A DNA stretch of 64,000 bases. Origin: Paraspadella gotoi. Taxonomy: Eukaryota > Chaetognatha. Position 1 is the first letter of the stretch; each line of letters starts with the position of its first letter. The notes below the pieces were generated by a model. It was given only the letters and a program-made list of their open reading frames with translations. It did no database searches and was not told the DNA's origin. Positions 1 through 11,665 of the stretch are shown one piece after another. The stretch lies in contig CM119264.1 in assembly GCA_051294375.1 (NCBI GenBank), positions 1,576,522 to 1,640,521 of the forward strand, read 5' to 3'. Made by a program: the position numbers and the translations under genes.

Positions 1-129
1 CAAATGACCCGCTCTTCTTTTACCGAAGCGAATTTAGAAGCAGATTCGCTTTTGTTTAATCGTTTTAATTAATTTCCTAACAAAACTTGTTATCATTTTC
101 GATTAGAATCTCGCCTTTCATATCCTTAT

Positions 130-660
130 TGTCCTAATGCGCACGACGGGGGAAGAGAAAGAGAATAAAAGAAAGAGAATAAAAGAAAGAGACATTACTG
201 CGAATTAAGCATAAAAAAGAAGGCGGGATTTTTTTGAGGATTCGACCCAAAATGAGGAGAGATTAACGGGATTAAGAAAAAAAAAGAGGAAAGGGAGGAA
301 AGAAGAGGAAAGGAAAGGAAATGGAGGAAAGGGAAAAGGGAGGAAAGAGAGAAAAGGGAGGTAAAACAAAAAATTAGAGAAAGAGAGAAAAGGAATAAAG
401 ACGAAAGGGAGAACAGGGAAGTAAAGGAGGAAAGGAAATAAAGGCAGGGAAAAGAGGAAAGAAAAGAGAGGAAAGAGAGAAAAAAGAGAAAAGAGAGGAA
501 AGAAGAGGCAATGGAGGAAAAATATAAAAAAAGAGGAAAGGGACAAAAGGAAGGAAAGGGAGGAAAGTAGAAAAGAGAGGAAAGGAAAGAAATAGAAAAA
601 GGGAAGAAAAGAAAGAAAAAAAAGAGAGGAAGAAAGTGAAAACAGAAAAAAAAGAAAGGA
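130..660. repeat. Polypurine (A/G) tract
   Basis: The plus strand is almost entirely A and G for about 500 bases, built from GGAAAGGGAGGAAAG-like words. Open frames across it are low-complexity artefacts (Phe/Ser/Leu/Pro-rich on the minus strand), so no gene is called. Confidence 0.9.
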
Positions 661-826
661 AAGACGAGGGGGTGACCAAAAGGGGGAGAGATGGAGGAGG
701 GGAGACCAAAGGGAGGAAAAGGGAGGAGGGGGAGACCCAAGGGGGAGAGAGGGAGGAGGGGGAGACCAAAGGGGGAGGAGGGAAGACCTAAGGGGGCAGA
801 TAGGAAGGAGGGGGAGACCAAATAGT
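661..826. repeat. G-rich minisatellite
   Basis: About five imperfect copies of a unit of roughly 28-33 bases built around GGAGGGGGAGACCAAAGG. It directly continues the upstream polypurine tract and probably arose from it. Confidence 0.75.
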
Positions 827-834
827 GGTATTCC

Positions 835-1530
835 TTTGGTGGTAAAGCAATGGATTGCGTGGACGGGGAAAGAGGATTAAAAGACAGTAGTAGAGTTTTG
901 GAGGCCGAAAGCTCGCTGGGTCCTGCTGTGGTGGTTTATCTTAACCCGACATAATCTGTCCAAGCTGATTGAATGGATAAACGTATATCGTGTGTTCCAA
1001 TTTCGTACATATTTTTAAATAAAGTTTAGGCTTTAAATATTATTATCCTACACGAAAACTTACTTGAAAAAAAAATCATTAAATATATTATAATATACAG
1101 TGAATACAGTGAATCAGCGGGAGGAATTCGATGCAAAAGGGGGAGGGGTCAGAAAAAGATGGGAAGGGTGGGTGAAGGTGTGAAAGGGTAGGTGTGAAAG
1201 GGTAGGTGAAGGTGTGAAATTCTCAAAAATAAAAGAGGAAGTCAGGGTGAGGCGACCTTTTTCATTAATGTCAGGAAAGCAAACTGGTCAAGACAAGACC
1301 GTGGAAGGTTTGGTCAGGACATAATCGGCGATGTGTCAGAAGATGAAGGAAAACTGGTTAGGACATTAAGAACGGGACATAGGTCGCGACAGTTTGGCGG
1401 ATGGACAATCACGAGACAAGAATACGATTTGGTCTTTTGCCAAACTCGTTTTCCTTTTTGTCGATCGTTAACGAAAAAACCGCAAAAATGATGCAAAAAT
1501 AATGAAACACAATAAGAAATCGTGGAAATT
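835..1530. other. Unannotated stretch, no gene recognised
   Basis: Mixed-composition sequence without a supportable gene. The only internal structure is a short tandem repeat at about 1150-1216 (GGGTAGGTGAAGGTGTGAAA-like, three partial copies). Confidence 0.5.
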
Positions 1531-1639
1531 GTTCGAATTAATTTGGAATTTGTGAATGAGGAAAGGTAATCTGGATTGGCATTTCATGGCATGACATGGT
1601 ATGGCATGGTTGGCGTGATTTCGGCTGGGAAGTTTTCGG

Positions 1640-1990
1640 GTGAGCGACGACGACGACGATGACGACGACGACGACGGCGAAGATTTTTGTATTCGGTTGA
1701 GATGTTGGACGTCGGGTTTGATTAATCTTCTCTTTGAGTCGCGAAGAATAAAAGAAGAATAAAAGAAGAATAGAAAAAAAACAAAAGAAGATTAAAAGAG
1801 AAATAAAAATAATAAAAGAAGAATAAAAGAAAAATAAAATTAAAATAAAATGAAAAATGAACCAAAATAAAAACGAAACGAAAAACAAAAAAAATTATTA
1901 GAGGAAAAATAAAGAGGAAAAGAAAAAATGAAAAAAAGGGAAAAATTGTAAAACAAAAAAAAAATAGAAAGAATATAATAAAGCTTACAA
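1640..1990. repeat. (GAC/GAT)n run followed by A-rich AAAGAAGAAT repeats
   Basis: A run of GACGACGAC with one GAT lies at about 1645-1680. From 1740 to 1990 the sequence is A-rich with imperfect repeats of AATAAAAGAAG. Confidence 0.7.
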
Positions 1991-2072
1991 AAGATAACTG
2001 ATAAATGAATGGATATTTTTTTTAAATTTGGTTGTACCAATCTCATAGAAAAAAGGAAAACAAAAAATCGTA

Positions 2073-2075
<3 letters not shown>

Positions 2076-2134
<59 letters not shown>
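2076..2134. repeat. (TC)n microsatellite
   Basis: About 29 uninterrupted TC units. Confidence 0.95.
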
Positions 2135-2138
<4 letters not shown>

Positions 2139-2289
2139 TCTTTCCATCTCACTTTTTCTGGAGTAAATTAGCCGAATTAAAATCAAGGATCAATCATCTT
2201 TTTCCTTCTTCAAAAAAAAACGTTAGAAATTCTCAAATCGTTTTTCATTTCATAATTAAAAAGGGAGAAGAGAATATATTTGCGTGTGG

Positions 2290-2384
2290 GAGAATAATCA
2301 GAAAGAAAAAGAGAAAAAAAGAAAAATAACGGAAAGAAAACGGGGGAAAAAACGAGAGAGAAAGGAGAGAATCGAGGGAGAGAG

Positions 2385-2421
<37 letters not shown>

Positions 2422-2800
2422 GAGAGAGACGAGATAGAGAGAGAGAGAGAGAGAAGAGAGAGGAGAGAGAGAGACAAGAAGAGTAGAAGAAAAGAAATAA
2501 AGAAAAAGAAAAGGAAAGAAAGAGAGAGAGAATTAAAAGAAGAGAAAAAAAAAAAGAAAGAAAAAAGAACAGAAATATCGAATGAAGGATAATGAAAAAA
2601 TAAAAAAAGAAAGAAAGAAAGAAAAAAAAAGAGGAAAGAAAGAAAAGAAAGAAAAGAAAGAAAGAGAAAGAAAGAAAATAAGAAAGAAAGAAAGAAAGAA
2701 GAGAAAGAAAGAAAGAAAGAAAAGAAAGAAAGAAAGAAAAAGAAAGAAAGAAAGAGCAATAAAGAAAGAAAGAAAGAAAAAGAAAGATAGAATAAATGAA
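2290..2800. repeat. Polypurine tract with (GA)n and (GAAA)n blocks
   Basis: The plus strand is nearly pure purine for about 500 bases. GA-type repeats dominate 2370-2530 and GAAA-type repeats 2595-2790. Lys/Glu/Arg-rich frames across it are composition artefacts. Confidence 0.9.
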
Positions 2801-2871
2801 AAGCTCGGCTGATTGACGCTAAGTGAGAGAGATCTGGGAGAAGAGAGCTAGAGACAAGAGAGCAAGAGAGA

Positions 2872-2873
<2 letters not shown>

Positions 2874-2921
<48 letters not shown>

Positions 2922-2973
2922 CGCTTTTGCAATTAGGTTTCCGTCAAAGCGACAGAGAAATCATTTCCTGCGA

Positions 2974-3003
<30 letters not shown>
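2874..3003. repeat. (AG)n at 2874-2919 and (CGT)n at 2975-3003
   Basis: Two perfect microsatellites about 55 bases apart. The CGT run is one of at least eight GAC/CGT trinucleotide clusters in the window. Confidence 0.9.
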
Positions 3004-3004
<1 letters not shown>

Positions 3005-3209
3005 TTGCAGTATTTGTCGTTTTCGACTTTTCAATTGTCATTTTCAGGTTTCGTCGACGAGTCACAATTTTTTGTTTCTTCTCTCGATTTCATTTCGCTG
3101 TAGATTCAACTCCTTCTGTCGTGATGTTCTCAATGATTAGACTTTTACAATACGGTTACATTTGCAGTTCTTTCTTTAGTTATGAGAAATAAAAGAACTT
3201 TCAAATTGG

Positions 3210-3269
3210 GTGAACGACAACCACGACAAAAACGACAACATTGACAACAACGACAACAACAACGACGAC

Positions 3270-3302
<33 letters not shown>

Positions 3303-3310
3303 GACCTTCG
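3210..3310. repeat. (AAC/GAC)n trinucleotide repeat
   Basis: Alternating GACAAC and AACAAC units over about 85 bases. The 3320-3420 interval that follows is rich in GTT/GTC on the same strand, giving weak inverted symmetry. Frames encoding poly-Asn/Asp or poly-Thr are repeat artefacts. Confidence 0.8.
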
Positions 3311-3621
3311 TCTTTTGCTCTTTTGTTCGAATTCGATTTTCTTCTTCGATCTTTTCTTTGTTTCGTCCGATCGATTGTTGTTGTCATCGTTGTTGTTGTT
3401 GTCGTTATTATTTCGGTTTTCGTTTTTACCGCGGGTGTTATCATTGCCATGGATACGCGTTCGAAATACCACCCAACAACCTTTACGTCCACCTTATTTT
3501 ATACCCTCTGCCCACTTTATCACACTCACAAACCACCGCCTTGTCCAGCATCTCATTAACCTAATCGACTTCACCAATTTCATCACCACCGGCCCAAATC
3601 CGTTCGGCCGCTCCAAGTCAT

Positions 3622-3947
3622 NNNNNNNNNNNNNNNNNNNNNNNNNNNNNNNNNNNNNNNNNNNNNNNNNNNNNNNNNNNNNNNNNNNNNNNNNNNNNNN
3701 NNNNNNNNNNNNNNNNNNNNNNNNNNNNNNNNNNNNNNNNNNNNNNNNNNNNNNNNNNNNNNNNNNNNNNNNNNNNNNNNNNNNNNNNNNNNNNNNNNNN
3801 NNNNNNNNNNNNNNNNNNNNNNNNNNNNNNNNNNNNNNNNNNNNNNNNNNNNNNNNNNNNNNNNNNNNNNNNNNNNNNNNNNNNNNNNNNNNNNNNNNNN
3901 NNNNNNNNNNNNNNNNNNNNNNNNNNNNNNNNNNNNNNNNNNNNNNN
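3622..3947. other. Assembly gap (326 N)
   Basis: Run of N. Other sized gaps are 4470-4887, 5236-5381, 5877-6133, 6232-6396, 7308-7940, 11791-12009, 31726-31969, 52697-52999, 53098-53228, 56968-57234 and 59711-60628. Most abut a simple repeat on at least one side, so they probably contain more of the same repeat. Confidence 0.99.
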
Positions 3948-4055
3948 GGCGTAGTCGTGGCGCAGTCGTGGCGGCATTGTGGTGGCGTCGTGGCGTAGTC
4001 GGGGCATATTCGTGGCGTAGTCGTGGGGGCATCGTGGCGTAGTCGTGGCGACGAG
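3948..4055. repeat. GTGGCGTAGTC minisatellite truncated by a gap
   Basis: At least eight imperfect copies of a 10-13 base unit (GTGGCGTAGTC / GTGGCGGCATC). The upstream side disappears into the gap, so array length is unknown. Confidence 0.8.
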
Positions 4056-4059
4056 AGGC

Positions 4060-4200
4060 CAAAACCAATCCAGACCCAAACAGTGTAAGACTTCAAACAC
4101 AGTCAAGCCCAAACATAGCCAACCCAAAAACCAAGATATTCAAAAACTAAACCAATCCACACCCAAGCGTGGTCAGTGGCCACCCTAAAATCAATTTGAA
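4060..4200. repeat. Degenerate AAACA(G/T)-rich minisatellite
   Basis: Imperfect repetition of CCAAACA-type words. It resembles in style, but not clearly in sequence, the CCAAACAGTCT array at about 45725. Confidence 0.35.
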
Positions 4201-4204
4201 ATCA

Positions 4205-4365
4205 TCGCGGCATCTCTCTCTCCTCTTTCTTCTCTTTTCTCACCTCTCCTATCTCTTCTTTTTTCTCTCCTCTCTCCCCTCTCCTCTCTCTTCTCTTATC
4301 TCTTTCCTCTCTCCTCTTTTCTCCCCTTTCCTCTATCCCCTCTTCTCTCTCCTCTCTTTCCACCT
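4205..4365. repeat. Polypyrimidine tract (CTCTCCT type)
   Basis: The plus strand is almost only C and T. It continues on both sides of the gap at 4470-4887. Confidence 0.85.
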
Positions 4366-5204
4366 CATGTTGGACACAAGGCGTCGAATTTCCGGACAAA
4401 AATGGATCCTTTAAGAATCCAAAACATCCGTTTTTTCTCTTTTCCAGCTTCTTCCCCTCTCTCCTCTCCNNNNNNNNNNNNNNNNNNNNNNNNNNNNNNN
4501 NNNNNNNNNNNNNNNNNNNNNNNNNNNNNNNNNNNNNNNNNNNNNNNNNNNNNNNNNNNNNNNNNNNNNNNNNNNNNNNNNNNNNNNNNNNNNNNNNNNN
4601 NNNNNNNNNNNNNNNNNNNNNNNNNNNNNNNNNNNNNNNNNNNNNNNNNNNNNNNNNNNNNNNNNNNNNNNNNNNNNNNNNNNNNNNNNNNNNNNNNNNN
4701 NNNNNNNNNNNNNNNNNNNNNNNNNNNNNNNNNNNNNNNNNNNNNNNNNNNNNNNNNNNNNNNNNNNNNNNNNNNNNNNNNNNNNNNNNNNNNNNNNNNN
4801 NNNNNNNNNNNNNNNNNNNNNNNNNNNNNNNNNNNNNNNNNNNNNNNNNNNNNNNNNNNNNNNNNNNNNNNNNNNNNNNNNNNNNNNTCCCCTTTCTCCC
4901 TTTGCTCCTTTTCCCCTCACAATTTGCTCCTTCAATTCTTCTCTCGCTCCTATAACATCTTCTTATTTAGCTTCTTTAATATCCTTAATTTACTCCTTTG
5001 ATCTTCTCATCAACTTTTCTTCACTGCTCCTGAGCTCCAGCAATCCTCTTAATTCGTTTAACTCCTACAAAGCTCTTACTATTTCCTTACTTTCCTTTAA
5101 TATATATTTTCTTACTTCGCTCCTATGTAAGATCTGTTGCTCCAACGACCTCGTCATCGTCGCTCCTGCAACCCAAACTCCACCTCCCCACTTTTTCCCC
5201 GGGA

Positions 5205-5545
5205 ACTTTGGCGGTTTTTTTTTTTTTTTTTTTTTNNNNNNNNNNNNNNNNNNNNNNNNNNNNNNNNNNNNNNNNNNNNNNNNNNNNNNNNNNNNNNNNN
5301 NNNNNNNNNNNNNNNNNNNNNNNNNNNNNNNNNNNNNNNNNNNNNNNNNNNNNNNNNNNNNNNNNNNNNNNNNNNNNNNNNCTCTCTTTACCGTTAATGT
5401 CCGCCCTGTTTCCTTGCTTTAGATGCTGTCGTAATTCCTGTAGTTTGTTTGTGTTGAATCAACTCTTCGGAAACATGAGCGGACGAAGACGACGACGACG
5501 ACAACAACGACGACGATAACGACGACGACGATGATGATGACAGAA
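5205..5545. repeat. Poly-T, gap, then (GAC)n/(GAT)n repeat
   Basis: A T run at 5216-5235 enters the gap at 5236. A GACGACGAC / AACGACGACGAT repeat occupies about 5480-5545. Confidence 0.8.
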
Positions 5546-5549
5546 ACGT

Positions 5550-5840
5550 CGGTCTTCAACGAAAATGAAGTCGCTTCTGATATTTGGGTTCTTGATGCTC
5601 AAATAATTTATGATTCAAAAATAAATTTGACACAAAATTTTATTAAACCATGAACAAATGTTAGGATTTAATATATACGTCTTACTAATTTTTTGGGGGA
5701 AAATTTTAGTACTTTATTTTATTCCGACATTTTTAAGTTAAGAAAACAATTTTTTAATGAGTGACAAGTCATGTTTTATAAACTGCTTTAGATTTAACTC
5801 AATATTGCTTCTTTAATTACGTTATCTAAGTTTATCTTAT
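5550..5840. other. Unannotated AT-rich stretch
   Basis: AT-rich sequence. Nothing recognisable on either strand. Confidence 0.4.
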
Positions 5841-5845
5841 TTTAT

Positions 5846-6231
5846 TTCTTTTCTTTTCTTTTCTTTTCTTTTCTTTNNNNNNNNNNNNNNNNNNNNNNNN
5901 NNNNNNNNNNNNNNNNNNNNNNNNNNNNNNNNNNNNNNNNNNNNNNNNNNNNNNNNNNNNNNNNNNNNNNNNNNNNNNNNNNNNNNNNNNNNNNNNNNNN
6001 NNNNNNNNNNNNNNNNNNNNNNNNNNNNNNNNNNNNNNNNNNNNNNNNNNNNNNNNNNNNNNNNNNNNNNNNNNNNNNNNNNNNNNNNNNNNNNNNNNNN
6101 NNNNNNNNNNNNNNNNNNNNNNNNNNNNNNNNNTTTTTTTTCAATTTGCTCTTTTCTGCTTCTCACCAGATTTGTTTTCCTACGCATTTTCGTTTCCTCT
6201 TAACAACGACTCTCTCTCTCTCTCTCTCTCT
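5846..6231. repeat. (TTTTC)n, gap and (CT)n microsatellites
   Basis: Six TTTTC units run into the gap at 5877. After the gap a short unique stretch ends in (CT)n at 6209-6231, which runs into the next gap. Confidence 0.85.
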
Positions 6232-6396
6232 NNNNNNNNNNNNNNNNNNNNNNNNNNNNNNNNNNNNNNNNNNNNNNNNNNNNNNNNNNNNNNNNNNNNN
6301 NNNNNNNNNNNNNNNNNNNNNNNNNNNNNNNNNNNNNNNNNNNNNNNNNNNNNNNNNNNNNNNNNNNNNNNNNNNNNNNNNNNNNNNNNNNNNNNN

Positions 6397-7300
6397 ATCC
6401 TCCCCTCTCCTGTTTGGCGTCTCGCCCATTGGCTGCGAAAACGTCAGCTGACGTCATCACGCTCCATCAGATCTCACAATTCCAGACTCACAATTCCAGA
6501 CCTTACCTATTTTTTTCTCACGCCTTACCTAATTCTCTGGACACCTTTATCATTCCTTCACTACTCTCCTTTCTACTACTATAAAAGTCGAACTTTTGAT
6601 TCAACCGAAAATGAGATTGAGCTCACCAATCTCATTTGTATATCGTCGTGTTGACATTGACTTGTCATCAATTCTATTCCTGTCTCATTTAACGGTCTCA
6701 TATCACGAATTAACTCTTGTCCACTTTATTACTCATCACGCCTCATTAAGGTTGGAGATCAAGTTACTGAATGTTAGTGATTAAGTTTAGGGATTAGGAA
6801 TAAGAGCGGAATAAAACATTTTAAAATTAAGTATGTGAAGGGTCAAAAATTCGCTGATTACTCATCTTTCCTAACCGAGTATAATCTTCATTCCCTTTTC
6901 TATTTCAACGTCATTTATTTTTCATTATTTAATCTTTATACATACATTCATTCTTTATGCTTTGAGTTTTTATATTAAAAAATTTCGTACCCAACGAAAC
7001 TTATTTTTTTTAAATTATTGACGTTTTCTTTCATTACGATTTCCGTCGAATCTAATATTGATCATAATTCGTTATCTTTCTATTCATCCGTCAATATTTT
7101 TAAAAATGATTTTTTCAATCTACGTTTCGCATAGAACTTTTCAAACGGTATATATATTGGCTTACCTAAATAATAAATACCAAAATACGTACCACATTTT
7201 AAACAAAAAATACTGTTTGTGTTTTGCCTCGTCTTATTTACTCCGTGAAAAGTTAGCGAACTGACAAAGCGACTAAGCATGAGGGACCGTTCCGCCCCAG
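6397..7300. other. Unannotated AT-rich stretch
   Basis: No gene recognised. ACAATTCCAGAC is tandemly repeated near 6478-6505. Short open frames here show no recognisable protein. Confidence 0.4.
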
Positions 7301-7940
7301 AAAAGACNNNNNNNNNNNNNNNNNNNNNNNNNNNNNNNNNNNNNNNNNNNNNNNNNNNNNNNNNNNNNNNNNNNNNNNNNNNNNNNNNNNNNNNNNNNNN
7401 NNNNNNNNNNNNNNNNNNNNNNNNNNNNNNNNNNNNNNNNNNNNNNNNNNNNNNNNNNNNNNNNNNNNNNNNNNNNNNNNNNNNNNNNNNNNNNNNNNNN
7501 NNNNNNNNNNNNNNNNNNNNNNNNNNNNNNNNNNNNNNNNNNNNNNNNNNNNNNNNNNNNNNNNNNNNNNNNNNNNNNNNNNNNNNNNNNNNNNNNNNNN
7601 NNNNNNNNNNNNNNNNNNNNNNNNNNNNNNNNNNNNNNNNNNNNNNNNNNNNNNNNNNNNNNNNNNNNNNNNNNNNNNNNNNNNNNNNNNNNNNNNNNNN
7701 NNNNNNNNNNNNNNNNNNNNNNNNNNNNNNNNNNNNNNNNNNNNNNNNNNNNNNNNNNNNNNNNNNNNNNNNNNNNNNNNNNNNNNNNNNNNNNNNNNNN
7801 NNNNNNNNNNNNNNNNNNNNNNNNNNNNNNNNNNNNNNNNNNNNNNNNNNNNNNNNNNNNNNNNNNNNNNNNNNNNNNNNNNNNNNNNNNNNNNNNNNNN
7901 NNNNNNNNNNNNNNNNNNNNNNNNNNNNNNNNNNNNNNNN

Positions 7941-8095
7941 CGTCGTCGTCGTCGTTTTTCTCTGAATCCAACGGCAAAAAGTTCGGTGTTTAGGCAGGAG
8001 ATTATTACTCAGATGACATGAAGGGGGCAGGGCAGGATGGCGTCTCTCTCTCTCTCTCTGTCTCTCTCTCTTTCTCTCTCTCTCTCTACCTTTGT
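7941..8095. repeat. (CGT)n at gap edge and (CT)n
   Basis: CGTCGTCGTCGTCG emerges from the gap at 7941. A CT-rich microsatellite lies at 8043-8090. Confidence 0.85.
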
Positions 8096-8149
8096 CTCCA
8101 CCTCCTTGACAAAACAAAAACAAAAGTAGAAAAAAAAAAGAAAGGGGTG

Positions 8150-8600
8150 CCGATTTGGGAATTTAAACTCCGCTGACTTTAAAAATAAATCAATTACTAG
8201 AAAAAGTTTAAAAAAAGAGACTTATTTTATAAAAGAGGCCGATTCAAGCTTAAGTTTTTAAACGATAAAAAACTTTGCATCTAAAAGCTTAAATTCATAT
8301 TTAAATTAGTTTTTAGTTAAAAAGTTTTGGATTAAGTAATAAGGTTTGGGAAAATAGTACCCAAAAAACTGGAAGATGCCATCAAGATATCATCAATTAC
8401 TGCGACGTTATTTTGATGGATGAGAATCCGAAAGACGAGGACAGAAACTGTTCTTCTGTTTTTTTTTTTTAGTTTTTTTTTTTCGTTTATTCTCCGCGAG
8501 ATGGCTAAAAGGATAAACTCTCTAAAACTGTTGCAGTTGCTGTACATCGAGATACGACTAAAAAAAAAGAGGTAACAATGGGTTTAACTATTAATCTTTT
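8150..8600. other. Unannotated AT-rich stretch
   Basis: Nothing recognisable as a gene or mobile element. Poly-T runs occur at 8459-8483. Confidence 0.4.
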
Positions 8601-8611
8601 AACGCAGTTAG

Positions 8612-8650
8612 CTCTTGTAATTGTAATTGTAATCGTAATTGTAATTATAT
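8612..8650. repeat. (TAATTG)n hexanucleotide repeat
   Basis: About six copies of TAATTG/TAATCG in tandem. Confidence 0.85.
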
Positions 8651-8789
8651 GCAACAAGTTCGGAAAAGTTAAATTGTTTTTGCTTGGAATTTTTCTCTTG
8701 TCGTATAACATTTTAAATAACCTGTATTTTTTGAGTGATTAAAAATCATTTTAAATAAATTAAACTGTTTTGTACTTATTTCGTAATCT

Positions 8790-8892
8790 GGTCCAGGTAA
8801 TCAGCTTGTCTCGCTTGTCCCGACACTCAGCTTGCTCTGCTTGTTAAGGCAATCTGCTTGCCCCGCTTGTCCAGGTAATCAGTCGGCCGCGT
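8790..8892. repeat. 25-27-bp minisatellite
   Basis: Four imperfect tandem units, each ending in TCAGCTTG...CGCTTGTC-like sequence, from CCAGGTAATCAG at 8794 to the same word near 8870. Confidence 0.75.
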
Positions 8893-8974
8893 TCGTCAAA
8901 ATTCGTCGACTCAAAGTTTCTTCGCGGTTTTTGGCGATTTTGGTTCTTAAGTTTGACGGATTGTTTTGGCTGAG

Positions 8975-9027
8975 AGGGAGAAGAGAGAGAGAGAAGACGA
9001 GAGAGAGAGAGAAAGAAGAGAGAGCAG

Positions 9028-9058
<31 letters not shown>

Positions 9059-9060
9059 TT
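8975..9060. repeat. (GA)n-rich tract
   Basis: An interrupted GAGAGA tract on the plus strand. Confidence 0.85.
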
Positions 9061-9193
9061 CAGATTCTTAACTCCTCTTCTATTGTTTAACCATTGTGAA
9101 CGCTTGTGAATTGCAATTTACCCTCGATGTCGCTACCTCGATACTTAATATGTCTTATATTTTTTAATGTCTTTCACTGAATGTTTTCACTCC

Positions 9194-9318
9194 TGGATCC
9201 AATCAGCTCCAGTTCTCAACCGACTCCACCCGCGTCACTCCTTTCCCTTCGCTCCTTCAATCCCGATCCAATCAGCTCCTGTTCTCAACCGCTCCACTCG
9301 TCGCTCCTTCCCTTCCAC
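9194..9318. repeat. Tandem duplication of about 75-80 bases
   Basis: GATCCAATCAGCTCC...GTTCTCAACCG...CTCCTTCCCTTC occurs twice, at about 9196 and about 9267, with moderate divergence. Confidence 0.7.
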
Positions 9319-9430
9319 TTTCATTTTTACCACCAAAAGCGTCAAGATCGTTTCGTCCCACGAGTTGGCGAAAAGTCGGCGTACATGACCCGAAAGCGAA
9401 AGCGAATCCGAAACTCAAATGTAAATAAGT

Positions 9431-9638
9431 GGCTTTTTTTTCCGAGAGTGCCCCATTTTTTTTTCGTTTATCCCAGAATTTAATTTTAATTTTAATTTCT
9501 AACCTAAATATGTTATGAAACTTATAAACCAATAGCTAATCCTAATCCTTAATTCTAACTTCTAGCTTAACCTTTAACTAAAAAAATATTTTAATTATAA
9601 ATTTAGGATAGAATGGGGCATTCTGGGAAAATAAGGCC
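9431..9638. mobile_element. MITE-like element, copy 1
   Basis: Imperfect terminal inverted repeats: the left end has TCCGAGAGTGCCCCATT and the right end AATGGGGCATTCTGGGAAAA, whose reverse complement pairs with it. The interior is AT-rich with decayed CCTAAT-like words. A second copy with matching ends lies at 39268-39584 and a half copy ends at 53687. There is no coding capacity. The target-site duplication is unclear, so the superfamily is left open. Confidence 0.7.
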
Positions 9639-9639
9639 T

Positions 9640-10220
9640 TGTAGAGTGACATTGAACCAGATTAAAGTTGTCATCCGACTGTTGTAAAAAAAAACCAGAT
9701 TTTGAATTAACAGAAGTCTAATTTTATGTCTGAAAAGAAATGTCGTGGCCTCAAACAAATCCATGAATTGACTGTGGCCTAATTAAAAGATTTACATAAA
9801 TTAAACATAAATTTATCTAGGGCAAACTCAACTAAGTATTGGTCGTTGTTGTAGTTTTAATGATGGTTTTCAAATCATTTACTATACAATACTACGCGTA
9901 TTAATTCTTTTTTTTCTCAAATATTTATATTTTATTTTTATTATTACTATTATTATTTCTTAGTCTTGTAATTTTTTACCTACGCTGGCACTGTTTATTG
10001 TTGACTGTTGATTATTGATAGTTGATTTTTGTGTTTTAAGTTTTAAGTTGTTTTTCTCTTTTTAATAAAACTCTTCATACTGACTTCCTCTCACCGGTCA
10101 TTCCTCCCCCCTTGTCCCGCTTTTATTTTCAAGTCCGCATCTTCCCGATCCTTCCCCTCCCTCTATCCATATCCCGTACGTCCGTCCGTCCGGCATTTTT
10201 GTCCGGACATCCAGAGAGAC
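9640..10220. other. Unannotated AT-rich stretch
   Basis: Nothing recognisable. A short GTTGACTGTTGATTATTGA-like repeat lies near 9998. Confidence 0.4.
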
Positions 10221-10344
10221 GTGATGGAACCTGTAAAAACAATACGGGCAGTCCGCACAAAACGGAGTCAAACGGGGATGATGAAGAGGCGGATTAGGAC
10301 GACGAGTTTAGGAAATCATGTCGAAGCCAAGAAGAGAAGCTTTT

Positions 10345-10596
10345 CTTTTTTCTTTCTTTCTTTTTTTTGGCCATCGGAGAAGAAAGAGAGGAGGGAGGAA
10401 GGGAAGGAGGAAAAGAGGGAGGAGGGGAGGTGGAGGAAGAGAGGGGAGAGAAAAGAGGTGGCTGAGAACGATACTTATGTAAGGAATGGTCAGTATGTGG
10501 GAACAAAGGAAAAAAGTGCAAATGAAAAAAGAGAGAAAGAAAGAAAAAAGAGAGAAAGAAAAAAAGAAAGAAATAAAGAAAGAAAGAAAGAAAAAA

Positions 10597-10640
<44 letters not shown>

Positions 10641-10860
10641 GCCAAGATAAAGGAGGAAAAGGTGAAAAAGGAAAGGGAGGAAGAGGAGAAAAAGGAAAGG
10701 GAGGAAGAAGAGAAAAAGGAAAGGGAGGAAGAGGAGAAAAGGAAAGGAAGGAAGCGAAGCGGAAAGAAACAAACAGAAAAGGAGGCGATGAGAAAGGGAG
10801 GGAGAAGAGGGAGAGTGGTTATTGGGGGAGGGAGAGAGAGAGAGAGAGTGGTTATTTTTA
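10345..10860. repeat. Polypurine tract with (GAAA)n and a 27-bp minisatellite
   Basis: The plus strand is nearly all purine. AAAG repeats lie at about 10530-10640. At 10650-10745 a unit containing GGAGGAAGAGGAGAAAAAGG repeats three to four times. Frames over the tract are Lys/Glu/Arg-rich artefacts. Confidence 0.9.
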
Positions 10861-10865
10861 TTTTG

Positions 10866-10952
<87 letters not shown>
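10866..10952. repeat. (AAAT)n microsatellite
   Basis: About 21 AAAT units. Ile/Tyr/Leu/Phe-repeat frames on the minus strand come from this repeat. Confidence 0.95.
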
Positions 10953-11159
10953 AAAAATGAAAAAATAGTTTAAAAAAATAAACGTCAATGATAAAGTGAA
11001 AGAAAATTAGAAAGATTAAGTATAAAAATAAAAATATAATTTGGAAGACTCGACGAGGAGAAAGACGATCATAAAAGAAATATTCCTGATATTTCTGAGT
11101 CGCGATGGCGAGATATGTATTTGATAGAGAGAAGTTAGAATGTAATTTGCAAGTCTGAT

Positions 11160-11665
11160 TCTTTGGAGGAAAGTAATAAATAGGAAAAAAGGAAATATAA
11201 AAGGAAAAAAGGAAAGAAAAAACGAAAAAAGCAAAAGAAAATAAAAAAAATTTAAAGGAAAGAAAAAGAAAAAAAGAAAGAAAAAAGGAAAGAAAAAGGA
11301 AAGAAAGAAAAAGAAAAAAAGAAAGAAAAAAAAGAATAAAAGGAAAGAAAAAGGAAAAAGAAAGAAAAATGGAAAGAAGAAAAATGAAAGGAAAGAAAAA
11401 AGGATAGAAAGAAAAAGAAAAAAGGAAAGAAAAAAAAGAATAAAAGGAAAGAAAAAAAAGAAAGAAAAAAGGAAAGAAAAAAGAGAAGAAAAAAGGAATG
11501 AAATAAAAATAAAAAAAAGAAAGAAAAAAAAGAAATGGGAAAAAATGGGAAAAAGTAAAGAAAAAAAGAAAAAAAGGGGAAAAAAAAAGAAAATGAAAAA
11601 AGGGAAAAAAGAAAAAAAGAAAGAAAAAAGGGAAGTAAAAAGGAAAAAAAGGAAAGAAAAGAAAG
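11160..11665. repeat. A-rich polypurine tract (AAAGGAAAGAAA type)
   Basis: About 500 bases of nearly pure A/G built from GGAAAGAAAAA words, with no perfect period. Confidence 0.85.

Noticed and set aside
3210-3998. Open frame of 262 codons
   Set aside because: Mostly Asn/Asp repeat plus about 100 unknown residues over a gap. Frames spanning other gaps (for example 59633-60727 and 7080-8123) were rejected for the same reason.
10221-10868. Open frame of 215 codons, Lys/Glu/Arg-rich
   Set aside because: Translated GAAA and GGAGGAA repeats.
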